NCBI GenBank assembly: GCA_035048495.1
Contig: CM068547.1
Location: 30,325,913 to 30,389,912, forward strand
Source: Euptelea pleiosperma
Taxonomy: Eukaryota > Streptophyta > Magnoliopsida > Ranunculales > Eupteleaceae
Direction: 5' to 3'
DNA length: 64,000 nt
This document shows, in pieces, positions 36,840 through 48,862 of this stretch. The stretch's first letter is position 1. Every line of letters begins with the position of its first letter. The position numbers were made by a program, and so were the translations under genes. Below the pieces are notes generated by a model. That model worked only from the letters and a program-made list of their open reading frames with translations. It was not told where the DNA came from and searched no databases.

Positions 36840-39800
36840 TGTAATACCCTGACCCACACCCAGGGGAAATCTCATAAATTTCTAAGTTTTTAATAAATTT
36901 GACCTCCAAAAATTTAAACACAACCTACATGTTACATGAATTATGTATTTCACTTAATTGCCGAACAACCAGTATGACGTACCAATTATACCATAGTAAA
37001 ATCACCCACTCACTATTAACGAACCCAACTTAACATTACCATAATGAACTATAGTGATACAAATAAGAACTCTAGTGACATAACAACCTATACTTAGTGT
37101 CGAAGAATCATTAATGTAGACTAACAGCGATGACCATACGACACTTCTTGAACATGGGGAGGACGTGGGGCACCGACTTCACTAAGCACATACGTAGCAT
37201 GAATGATTGTACTTATGATAGATTAGCCTCATATGCACCACCTAACCACTAGGAAGAATATCACATCAGCACTTATGCCTATCAGCAATTTTTTTAATAA
37301 TCAACATAATCTCAACTGAGTACAAGACTCATAAGCTATTGAATTAAGTAGACCCTAGACACCTTGGTAGTACATCCTTGGGAACATCGGAGTCAAAACA
37401 CCACTATTATTGGACCCACAAGAATCAATATCAAAAATATAGATTGTATGTATGTGCATGACCAACACGTCTAGAAATTATAAGGGATGCAGACCCCACA
37501 AATCTACACGTCACATACTTCCTTAATGAAATAGAACCTCCAAAGCCTGGTTGGAAACCTTAGCACCTACAAAGAAACAAGGAGAATAATTAGTGTGGGG
37601 CAAAAATACGAAAGATGACAGGTGTTGACTTTTCATATTCCACACATGTTATGCCAGCACCACGTGTAATCATCTTATTAGCTGGAAAATACGGTACCCA
37701 CAATTAGTAATAAGATTTCACAATTAGTAATAGATACATATCAGCTCGGCAATATTCTATTTAGAGATTAGACAAAATGAACACACGTGTTAGAGATCTG
37801 TGATCAAATAATTGACATAACCACCTTAGGAAAGATACGATCATAAACGCCTCCTACTAAGAAACATTTCAAATGGAGGGGAATGATTAAGGAATGACCG
37901 TAGGATTTTATTCTCCTAAGATACCCATAGACCTTCATGGAAATGAAGTAAGACATTCCCTAATAGTACCTATCTCCATATCCATTTAGGAAACCAACGC
38001 TAAAATGAAAAGTTGACCTTAGGAAACTTATGGAAAATTCTTAGAGGAAGAAGGGAAGAAATATGAAGAAGGCAAAAATCGTGTGGAAAAGAGAGGAAGG
38101 CATGATGACTATTTTATAAGGAGAGAGAAAAAAAAGAAGGGGCGTTGGAGACTGGAGGGAAGAACTTGAAGACTTGCTGGAACTCTAGGCGTTGGAAACA
38201 CAGCGAGAGACTCACACCCATATACAAGTAGGTACCCTACAATGACGAATCCTTTATTTCCAATATATGTGCATATATAAATGTTGTTGTATGCATGATA
38301 ATGCATGAATGCCATGATAGACTTGGTATGATGATTGTTATCTATTGGTGAAATTAATCATGAACGTGTTAATGGATGAAATGGTGAGAATGATATGCTG
38401 AACATAGTTGAATGTTATGATTGAAAATGTAATGGTGGTTGAAACAATGAATATGACCCTCTATGGGAATAGGAGTGACCCTTGGTGCGAGAGTGGACCC
38501 TCAGTGGGGATCGTTAATGGATTAGGACATATTCGACACTTGAATATATGTTGATATGCTGTAGTGCTACCATGTCAATCTTTGTACAATATTCGATGTG
38601 TATTGAAGATATTGGGCTCCGTCATTTTCCGGGTACACGTGGATCTATTGAGCCTTGGCTCACGGTTACAACCGATAAATTTCAGGTGGTCACGTACCAG
38701 CAGAGATGGTCGAAACGGATGATGATTGGGAGGAGTATGTGGTGGAATATTCTGGTGATCCGGTGATCAATGAATATGCAGCAGAGGCATAGGCCTCAAC
38801 GAGACATTTTTATCATTTTCAAACCTACTATTTCTTGTACCGATGGATCGGTTATTGTTTCATGTTTTAAACAATGGATTTTTGGTAGGATTGAGGTACA
38901 TGTATTGAAACGCTGATGATACATGTGAATGATTGTTTTGCCTCCTTGGTTTTGTAGGCATGCTCATGCATAAAATAATGAGTGATATATTTATATATGG
39001 TTGCGAGTTAATTGACGATCGTGGAAATTCTTATATTAGAAGATCTAATAGATCTGAATTGGACAGTGGTTCATGGTAACAACGTCCTACAATGGACTGT
39101 TATGGACCTTGTGCAAATCAGTGAAGTAGATCTGAGGGTCCAACCTTGGTGTGACTATGATATTTGGACATTATGCGTAGACGTTGGAGATTTTCGGGTG
39201 GATGTACACGCATAATAAGGTATGGAAATTTTATATACATGTATACATGTTTGTGCACTTTAGGCGGGATAAACGGGAGGACTCAGACCCATTGTTACTT
39301 GCCTAACTCTTCAAGAGTATGGTGAAAATGTCACTATTCAAATGTATTGTTTAATTTGAGGATTTCCACTAATAGACCCGAGGTAAAGTAGGTGATGTCC
39401 AATGGTCAGAATCCACTTATACTGACGGAAGGAAGTCAACCGGGTGTTACTCTTCCGTTGTAAGGAGAGACACGACCATTGACTTGCTGTCATCAGTAGT
39501 GGGCATAATGTTCAGACCCCCTTCCCTTGAACACCTTGTTTTCTGTTGGTGTCGGGCTACGAGTACAACATGTCGTTCATAGAAATCACTTAACGTTTTG
39601 ATCTGGCCTTGATGAAGTTCGTCATGCACTTGAAATTCCACGAGGTTGCCGTTGTGCGAACACACCACTAATTGTCGTGTGGTCATGAAGACGGACATCA
39701 ACTGTTAGGCTGTGGCACGTACTATTATTGGCTGAACTATAGTACTATATGGGCGGTAATAGTTGGAGACTTGGATGGAATGATTTTCTCACACCAAGTG

Positions 39801-40752
39801 TACACACAGATACAGAAATGGTTTGGACATTAAGAGTATAGTTGATAAACATTTCTGGACGTTGGAGGATATGTTGGGGATGCTGTCCACCTACAGACAG
39901 AGATGAGGATAGTTAAAAGAATATACATAGATTAGACTAACCCAAATCATCACTGGACCTAAGGTGAGGTTCAGATGAACTCTCAAGTTTTACTCAGTCG
40001 ATGAGTGGTATTTAAAGTTTAAAGGCTATGGCAACTGCTATTGAAAATGTTAAATGCATTGAATGTTTAAAGAGGAAATAACTGAATGATAAAGATTATT
40101 GACTAACTAAGAAGCTCGACTGGTAACTTGTTGACCCACTTAGAGTACGTTTCAGAGGTCGGAAAAAAATTTGTACGAGTGTAATAATTATCGGCTAGAA
40201 CCACGCACTGGTATGCGTAAGCACGTGGGCTATTGGACGGAGCTTGACTCGCTTGAAGAATCTCAACCTCGAGTTAAGACGACTAAAGTCGGGTGGGCGC
40301 GCATGAGGAAATCTACTAGGCACCACGGAGGATCAAGAAACAAGTGGTTGATTCTGACCTTGACTCAATAGCAAGCAATGATCCCAGGGAGTTAGTGCCG
40401 GGATTAAAGCCTGAAGATATACCATTGGCAAAATCTGACAACAATGTGGACAACAATGAAGTTCAATCGTCACTATCCTTGTCCTCGCTGATTAGTGACT
40501 CGATGAACCTTTGAAGAATCGATGGAGACCTCTTACTAATTGAGATGTGGAGACTTTAAATTTTACTTCCGCACTTGTTAGCACTTACTGAGTTGATATT
40601 TTAAAATTTTGTTGAGGAGTTCATCTTTACTATCTGGATCTCTTCAATTAAGTATGAGAGATCACCCTCGAATCATCACGATTCCTATGTGGACTCGGAG
40701 TAACCCGTTTGAAATGGGTTGAACCCAGATGCCCAAAATTCTGGTCGTGACA
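36840..40752 (+). mobile_element. 3.9-kb LTR of a gypsy element (probably solo)
   Basis: It starts TGTAATACCCTGACCC and ends GGTCGTGACA, flanked on both sides by GAGAG. It splits an L1 fragment whose uninterrupted version (AGTACAGAGAGGAAATAGGG) is at 36270-36290, so the borders are exact. No polymerase sequence is found inside. A TATA-like 'ttttataagg' near 38112 suits an LTR promoter. The size and TGTAATACCC start fit the long LTRs of Tekay/Del-type chromoviruses. A large internally deleted element is the alternative. Frames inside are short and not credible genes. Confidence 0.75.
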
Positions 40753-40797
40753 GAGAGGAAGTAGGGGTTGGGTGACAAGGAATGTTAGGTTAACCCG
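40753..40797 (+). pseudogene. L1 ORF2 fragment between two LTR insertions
   Basis: The sequence 'ggttgggtgacaaggaatgtt' continues the L1 fragment from 36839 and stops where a second LTR remnant begins. L1 resumes at 45068. Confidence 0.6.
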
Positions 40798-43700
40798 TTG
40801 TAATTGTATTTCAGATATTATTTATTTGAGCTAGCTTTTATGTTGATCTGGCATTTATGAGACTTTTGTGATGTATTGAGATTTGTTCCCAACTCGCGCT
40901 TAAAAATTTCTACACCAATAGAGATATTCTGGTGTACGAGTTGCCAGGTGTGACAGTTTAATATTCTTATAGTTTATCTTTTCTAAACTAGTGTTCTTTT
41001 TATTCGGGTTCTATGCATTCATTTATTGCATTTGTGTTTGTTCGTATTTTGGATTTGCTGCTTGAATTGCTAGAGGTAACATTGTTGGTTGTTTCTTTGT
41101 TGGGTGATTCTGCATCCCTTGACTGGATATGTCCAACACGTCCACTCAAGATTAGAGAGCTAGTGTTGTCTACTATTGGTCGTGCTTGAGATGCATGAGT
41201 TTGATGATTGCCTTGAGAATGGTTGGGTTCACAATTTTTCATTCCTAGGTGGATCATTTGTGGAGTTTATTTGTTTTGCATACTAGAAAAGTCTTAGTTT
41301 TATTTTTGGTAGCACTCTAAGTTATGTTTTGTTGAGAGAATCCCTTATCATATGGAGATTGAATATCAGATGGTTGCAATTGACTAGATGTTAGTGGTCT
41401 TAAAACTGTGAGATATGTTTTGAGAATTACTGAGGTTACTTCCTAGGAAGGTAATAATTTTCTGTGTAGATCGTATGTTAGTAGACATATGGGTTGGTAA
41501 CTTCTTTGAGGATCCAAGAGTGACCAAGATTGAAGTTAGTTATGAACTTTGATGTTTATCCGATGTAGTGGAGCTCGGAGTTATTTCTTTGTCTGACGGT
41601 TCAACCAACCTTGATTAGTCTCATTGTCCTCGCGTAGGCTTATGATCAATGGTTACGAGCTAGAGTTACAAAGTCAGCTGATGATAGTAGACCCGATTGG
41701 GCCGTGGGGACAAATGGCGAGTTTAGGTTTTCTGGTATACTAAATGTTTCAGAGTTGACGGACCTGAAGATGAAGTAGATTTTGGATGGAATGCATCGTA
41801 CAAGATATATGATTTGTCTTGGTGGTAATAGTGCACTAGAAATTATGGTAACACTATTGGTGAGAAGGCATGGCACGTGAGGTCGATGAGTTGTGTTTAA
41901 GCGTCTCACCTGTTACTAATTATAGGTGGAACATCAGAGACCTATAGGGCCTTGCAGCCATTGCTCATTGCAGAGGAGATCTGGAAGCACGTGATGATGG
42001 CTTTCGTACTAGAGTGGCCAGAGTCGATACAGTCATGATTCTGCATAGGTTGTAGTAGATCATTAGACTAGATTGCTTGTTTGATTTTGGTTCGTGTTAC
42101 CTATTCTTTGGGTGAGTTGTGTAGACTCAATGTCAGGAATGTGATCGAACTCCATAGAGTTTCTGTATCTATTGTGTTGGGTCGGGACTCTCATTTTCAT
42201 CAGAGTTCTGGCAGAGCTTCTAGAAGGTTAACCTGTCGGTGAACGTCTAATAGAACCATCATGATGTGGATGTGACCTCGGGGGGGGCGGCGGTTTGGAG
42301 TTAGAGATGAAGATTAAATATCTGCATCTGTTGTTTTTGTGTTGTTGTGTGTGGTTTGTCAATTTCGAGGACAATTCTTTTTTAGGATGGTAGATTATAG
42401 TGACCCGATTTTCTAATTATTAATTATTAGTTAATAATTAATTATTAGTATATATTATTAATATTTTATTATTGTTGTTTGGATTATATTTGTTGGAGTG
42501 GGTTTTCGAAGCCATTTTACTGACTTTATAGCCTTTTTATTATGCAGTTTGGAGCCTAACTGATACCCATGGGCCTTAGGGCTGTTTTAGCCCATTAGTG
42601 GACCTAAATTAGGATTTTTGACACTTTCTTTATAAGCCCAAGTGAAAGTTACGAAAATCACTTTTCACAAAACTCTATTTTCTCTTATCTTCTCATCTTC
42701 ATTCTTTGAAGCCAAGGATTTGGAAAAACCCTCCGGATGTGAATAAATCTCTCCCGTACCTTGGATTAGTGATCACAGGCGAGTGAAAACTTCATTAATC
42801 ATTTCCCTTTTATTGATTGTTGATTTGTATTATCTTGATTTCATTAATAGATAGACATGATTAGAGTTTTAATTTTATATATGCATGTGAGCAGGGCTTT
42901 AATTTATTATGTGAGCATGATAATGTTCTCTCTTCGATTGCTCTTAGTTTTCTTAGGTTGATTTGTATGCGAAGATACTTTAAGCCATGGTCCATATGAT
43001 TTATAATCCCACATCCTTATTCTATATATTTTTTATAAATGGACATGATTAAGATTTTGATTGATCAATAGTGTTTAAATTTATTTCTTCTTAGGTTTTA
43101 TCTTTTGTAAATCCATCACGGTTAATTTCTTATTTGGTAATTAAGAAATCATGCAGAAATTTTGTTATAAATCTTTAAAAAAAACATGTAAAATCTTTAA
43201 TTATATTTAAATTCTCACAAAATTATTAAAAGATAAATTTTTGTCTGAATTTTATCTCATTCATTTCTCAACCTTTTTTAGCTCTGTTTTCTTTTCTTAA
43301 ATCGCGTATTTTAAAGAGTAGAATAAGATAGTATTTTTTATAGAATTTAATCGGAATCACAGAATTCTTAAAAATTTAAAATATTGATTTTCTCACTATT
43401 ATTAAAAGTATATTTTTGTCATAATTTTATCACCTTCGTTTCTTAACGTTTTTTAGCTCTATTTTTTTAAATTGCGTGTTTCGAAGAGTAGAATAAGATA
43501 GTAATTTTTTTAAAATTTAATATAAAATAAAGAATTCTCAAAATTTAAAATATCGTTCTTGTAATTCTTAATTATTAATTTTTAATTATCGATTATCGAT
43601 TCTTAATTTTTTATTCTTACTATTCTTGAGTTTTCTTACGATTCTTGATTAAGGATGTTCTTACTTTAATTATCAAGGTAATATGAGTTATTGCCATGAC

Positions 43701-45067
43701 TTGTATACTACTACATTATTATTAAGATAACTATGAATTATGTGAAATATTAATTAAAATGCACTCTTTATCAGATTCTTGATGTATCTTGACCTATCGT
43801 GCATTTATTGATTATGATTATTGTTTAAGATTACTGTGAATTGTGTGAGTTATTATGATGAATGACTATTCCATTATTATGGCACCATTCAGAAGAGCAT
43901 GATAAATGACTTAGGTTGTGCATACTTATATTTGTAGGGTTTATCTGAAGTGTCGCTGTGTATAAGCACTTCTGATAGACCATTGGCGGTGTATCAAACC
44001 CTAAATAGCAAGCTTTGTGGGGTGTATCCGAAGTGCTGCCATGTATAAGTACTTTTGATAAGTCCGTGGGGGATTCGTCGAATCCTAAATAACAAGCAAA
44101 GAACAAAGAACAACCCTTTGATGAAAAATCTTGAATTGTTAATGTTCACATGACTATCCATATGTTGGATTTATTAGTTTGACTATCATTCATTGAATTA
44201 ACTTAACTTGACCATTTGTTCATCGGATTAATTAATACATAAGCAATGCATCAATTGTAAACTTTCATTGTGTATGAGTATTGAAGTTGTTGAAATTATC
44301 TCTTGTGACATATGCATGAGCGCATCGTATGTTGGGTTTCAAAATATTATTTTAATAGTTAAACTGGGTTAGGGACAATGTATTAATCGTAGATATATGT
44401 TGTGTTGTTAGGTATGATCTGTTGAGTTATTTTAGTTATCATTGGTAATTAGATTTAGGTTGTGTGCCTATCATTATTAACATAATGGGGTTAAGGGAGA
44501 ATGAGAATATAATTGTATTATTAATGGTCATTATGTGATTGCATGTATTATGCCTATACAAGATTGAGTCGCTTATAATCTTTTATCAATTAATCATAAT
44601 CTTATATATACTCATTAAGTTATATCCTTGTACTTATAATAATTGGAGTTGTTATTGATATAATGTTATGTACATCTGCACAGTGCACTAGGAAGATTTA
44701 GTGTAGCTTTTATTTGCGAGTCGGTTGAACTCACCCTCATGAGATTTCTTATTTTCATGTCAGCACGGATAATAGAGATGCACAAAGGATTGGACTTAGT
44801 ATTTGAGATATTTTTAGAGTAGTTATTTATTTTGAGAGACATATGTAGTGAGGCCTAGGATGTATTTACTTTTAATTAATATTTACATTATATCAAATAT
44901 TGTAATTGATTAGATTATTAATTTTAATTCAATATTTTAGATGGTTAATATTTTATCATCTGGCACTATATTATTATGGCGTATTTTTAGAGATCTATTC
45001 CCTGATTGCGCATAAGAATTTGTGCGCGGATAGAGATATTCTGGCGTACAAGTTGCAGGGCGTGACA
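40798..45067 (+). mobile_element. Gypsy-like LTR element, truncated
   Basis: Three parts are seen: a short LTR 3' end (about 40798-40955, ending '..gttgccaggtgtgaca'), an internal remnant (40956-42400) and a full LTR (42401-45067) that starts TGACCCGATTTTC and ends '..gggcgtgaca'. Before the full LTR, 'tttcgaggacaattctttttt' with 'aggatggtagattatag' resembles the end of gypsy pol plus polypurine region, giving plus orientation. No intact domain can be read in the internal part. The insertion splits L1 sequence. Confidence 0.65.
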
Positions 45068-45950
45068 AAAGGCATTCATGGAGATCGGATTAGATTCTGG
45101 GAGGATGTTTGGATGGGGAATACCTATCTCAAGGACACTTATCAGAGATTATATTCTCTTTCTCAACAGAAGGGGCAGTTCATCAATTTATGTTGGATTG
45201 GAGCTTTGATAGAAAATTGTTGGGTATTGGAATTCAGATGGCATTTGTTTGTTTGGGAAAGTGATGAACAACTTGATACTTTGATGGAACGTCTGAGCCT
45301 TTACTTGATTTCTGCATATGAGGAGGACCAATTATCTTGGATTCATTCCAAATCGGGAAGCTTCTCGGTGTGTTCATTTTACAATTACCTTAGCCATCTC
45401 TTATTTGCAAATGTCTTGCCCTAATATTTGGAAGTCCAAGGTATCTTCGAAAGTTCGATTCTTTGTATGGACCGCTTCTTGGAATAGGATACCTACTGTT
45501 GAGAATTTGATTACTAGGTAGGAAATGGGTTTTGGTGAATTTGTGTGGTGTGTAAGTCTGATGGTGAGAATTCTAACCATTTGTTTATGTATTGTGACTG
45601 TGCCTCACAGATTTGGTCTTTTTTCTTAGCACAGGTGGGCCTTAGATGGGCAATGTTGAAGTCTATCGCAGCTGTGGTATGAGGGTGGCCTCAGATTTCA
45701 ACTACGCCGAGAGGGAGACTTATTTGGAGAATGGTACCATTAGCGGTTCTATGGGGTATCTGGCTAGAGAGAAATATGATAGTCTGCAAGGGAAAGGAGA
45801 ACTCTTTACAGGATACCATCTTACATATTAAAGCCCTCTTATTTCAATAGGGGCATTTTTCCGGAGATGAGGGACATTTACTTTGCCAACATGGTATTCA
45901 GGTTTGAGAAGGTTATGCGTCGGGAGTAGAGAGTTGTACAGTTTGTTCTT
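45068..45950 (+). pseudogene. L1 ORF2 C-terminal fragment
   Basis: The plus strand encodes GDRIRFWEDVWMGNTYLKD, LSWIHSKSGSFSV and KSKVSSKVRFFVWTASWNR, then a shifted CKSDGENSNHLF. These are the same C-terminal motifs as the 18-22 kb LINE but a different subfamily. It joins directly to the LTR ending at 45067. Confidence 0.75.
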
Positions 45951-45974
45951 ACATATTGAAAAACAATAACTTAC

Positions 45975-46183
45975 ATGTTGACCAGGGGAATCAGCTATAA
46001 GCAATGAATATTGCCTGAGTATGATTTAGAGAGAGATTTTGCTCTTATTAGATCGTCTTTCCGAGTCCTTCAAATAGGGACGATTCCTTGAGGGCAACCT
46101 ATACTTTTAAGCCTAGTCTTTGGATGTTTAGCCACTGATGAAGTTTCATCCATCGGTCTTTGTGGAAAGAAATTAGGCATCAT
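45975..46183 (-). pseudogene. Orphan neprosin exon-3 relic
   Basis: Same relic as 6048-6260, with CPQG.VPI and the ACAG|ATGATGCC acceptor side better preserved. It stands alone, without exons 1-2 or 4-7, 2.7 kb past the stop codon of gene C. Confidence 0.78.
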
Positions 46184-46299
46184 CTGTCTAGAATACTCAA
46201 GCAAACGGAATTCATAAATATTTCAAAGGAGAATAAAATGTTAATCAATTAAATATAAAAATAAAAAAAAACCTTATAAAACTAGGGAGCGGCACGTGG

Positions 46300-46620
46300 T
46301 GCTATTAGGGACATCTTTGGAAGAAGTGGCACACTATTAGAGACCACTGACTGTATGGATGTTTGGCCCATCCCTAGGTGGACCTACATACAAAAAATCA
46401 GCCTGATTAGGGATTTCTAAGCATTCGATTGGAGTCGTTTTCATGGGTTGATTTTTAACCTTAGAATTTGAGCATTATTTTGGGTACGAAAACCCAAAGG
46501 TTTAAAATCACTAATCAGGCAGATTTTTGGTATGTTGGTCCACCAAGGGATGGGCCAAACATTCATACGAGGCATACAAAGTCGATATTCCATCAAGAGT
46601 GCTCCATGTTGGCATTTTGG
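46300..46620. mobile_element. Palindromic MITE, family 1
   Basis: Counterpart of the element at 6385-6685 within the duplicated block, from 'gtggcacactattagagacc' to 'gagtgctccatgttggc'. Confidence 0.75.
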
Positions 46621-47964
46621 AACGGGGGATATTCAACTCAGGCTCGTCATGTGCTTCTGCAAGACCATTTCTCGTCTGAAATTCTAATTATCCAACTTAA
46701 TTAACACTATGTTCTACACCTTACCCGACTCAGAATGGTAAAGAATGTATTCCACTAGCTGCAACTCAGGGTGGGTGGGGTCAGGTTGGGGGGTCAGCCC
46801 AAGCCCAAGGAGAGCTTCAAAAACTTAACCTAAGCCCACTCATATTCAAGCTTTTATGACCCAGAAAATAAATGGACCTCACCCAAGTTTACGACGGATG
46901 GCCCAGCTTATGCACACCCTAATAGTGGGCAATATTTGAGTTGAGCTTAGGATGGAAACTACATCCCTAATGGAACCAATCGGCGGTTCTAGACGCTTGA
47001 TGAAGAGGTTCTGCAGAAGCATTAGGTGGGCATCACCAATTAACAGGCCCCCCCATTTTCACTCTGGAGATAGCTTACGCAAAAACTGATTCAATTTGAT
47101 GGTCCGATATTAGATGATTAGGGCCCATTATTTGACAGTACCATCTTGGAGATATGTTTGGCCCACACTCAATGGCGGTTGAATGGGTACAAGAAGATTC
47201 ATAACCATTAATTTAAGGAATATCGGATGGACTAGATCAAGTAACTCATGTTAAAATTTTCACTTAAAAAGAGCTATTTTTATAGGATCCACTGATCGGT
47301 GGATCCTGATCCACCTGCACGTGTGCCTAAGACAAGTTGGCAGGCTGCTCTGGTTCAACGTCACTTCAACCTAAGCACAAGCCAAGGTTCAGCTAGATAA
47401 CTCAACGAAAGCTCCACCCAACTCAAATTTGAGCCGAAATTTAAGGCCCATCAAATAAATGGACCAGCTCTTAGCTTACATTGGCCCAGCCCATGAACAC
47501 CCCTATTTGCAAGCAAGGTTTGGGCTGAGCTCGGGGAAGAAAATATAGGCTAAACATGGGGTACGTCCACGTAGTTTCCGTCCATGGACGGTCTGGTGTC
47601 AAATAGCAATGAAGCATGCATTATTTGGCACACTCTTTAAGTGCCCACTGACCCCTTGAATGTTTGGCCCACCCCTTTGTGTACCCTCCATATAATGTAC
47701 CAAGCCCAACACACGACCTCAATGTTGGAATGCAAGCCTAAAATGGAACCACTTCAAAGATATAACCCAAAATGCCCAACCAATGATGCATTGGGCACAT
47801 TTGACTCTCTAAATAATGTGGATTCAAAAGAAGAGATTTTGCCAATACCTGGATTTACGGGCTTGTAAGTGCAACACGGAATTAGGAAAAGTGAGCCCAA
47901 GCCCAGTACCACAAGACAATTCATTTTCAAAGAAAAAAAGAAACTTATTTTTATTGGAAACTGG

Positions 47965-48840
47965 CATTATATTTTAAGGTGATGCCCCGTGTAAGGTGCA
48001 CGTGCCCCTAGTATATCTAAACTAAAGCTCGACCTTGTTGAGGTGACACTTTCTCCATATTTTTTACTCAGTTCCAAAAATCCCTCAACATCTTTAAATT
48101 TCTGCTGAAACTCTTTCTCTCACAATGGGTCTCTCCATCTCCTATTTTCTTTCCCCTAAAATCTCAACAATGTTTTAAATGGAGTTAAAGAAACCTCTTC
48201 CTCTCCCAAAATGTCTCTACCTCTTCCAACATCCAACGGCATCCTATCCTGACTCTACCTTTCTTTATAATTATCAATCAGTCTCAAACACATTCCACAG
48301 TTATTTCTGTTATTTTTCATTATTATTTTTATTGAAATTTTGAAATGTAGCGCCTTTCTGTTATTTCTATTTTTGCCCCTGACCATTTTAACGCTCAGAA
48401 AATAACGGCCGTTATAACAAAATAACAACTGGTATTTTTTTGAGAAAATTTGTGGAAAAAAGGCCATTATTTCCGTTATATTCCATCATTTTTATTAAAA
48501 ATTTGAAATTCAAATTTTAAATTTTAGCGCCATTGTATTCCATTTTTCCCCTTGAGCGTTACAATTTGTCATAACGAACGGAAAAAATGGTAACTCCCCT
48601 AGTCCATTATAACTTATAACGGCCCCTTTTAAACCTTGGCATTGGGTACCATATTCCATGGAAAGCGAGTTAAATGAAGTTCCCACACCATTTACAAGTA
48701 TCATAAAATAAAGGAAAAGCCAGAATAAGAAATTGTTTTTACTGAATTATCCATTAAACATTAATTGTTTCATTAAGAAACTAAGGGTAAATGAGACATT
48801 TGATCTGACTTGAAAAATGAAAATAGAAATACAAACCCAC
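47965..48840. mobile_element. Inserted MITE-like DNA beside gene C
   Basis: This stretch is absent from block 1. About 48280-48640 has inverted 'gttatttctgttattttt' and 'ccgttataacggcc' motifs that recur at 51520-51655, 59400-59560 and 60795-60845, so it is a small repeat family. The outer 'ggtgcacgtgcccctagtat' looks like a transposon end. Confidence 0.4.
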
Positions 48841-48862
48841 AAAGGTAAATAATTTTATAATA

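Larger units (their letters stand above)
44600..47960. repeat. Segmental duplication block 2 (3' flank of gene C)
   Basis: This is the better preserved partner of 4690-7650: LTR end, L1 fragment, exon-3 relic, family-1 MITE, then the flank up to 'caattcattttcaaag'. Unlike block 1, about 0.9 kb of MITE-bearing DNA (47965-48840) separates it from the neprosin last exon. Confidence 0.8.

Noticed and set aside
38109..40371. Several 60-85 aa frames
   Set aside because: They lie within the 3.9-kb LTR on both strands, without homology to known retroelement or host domains.
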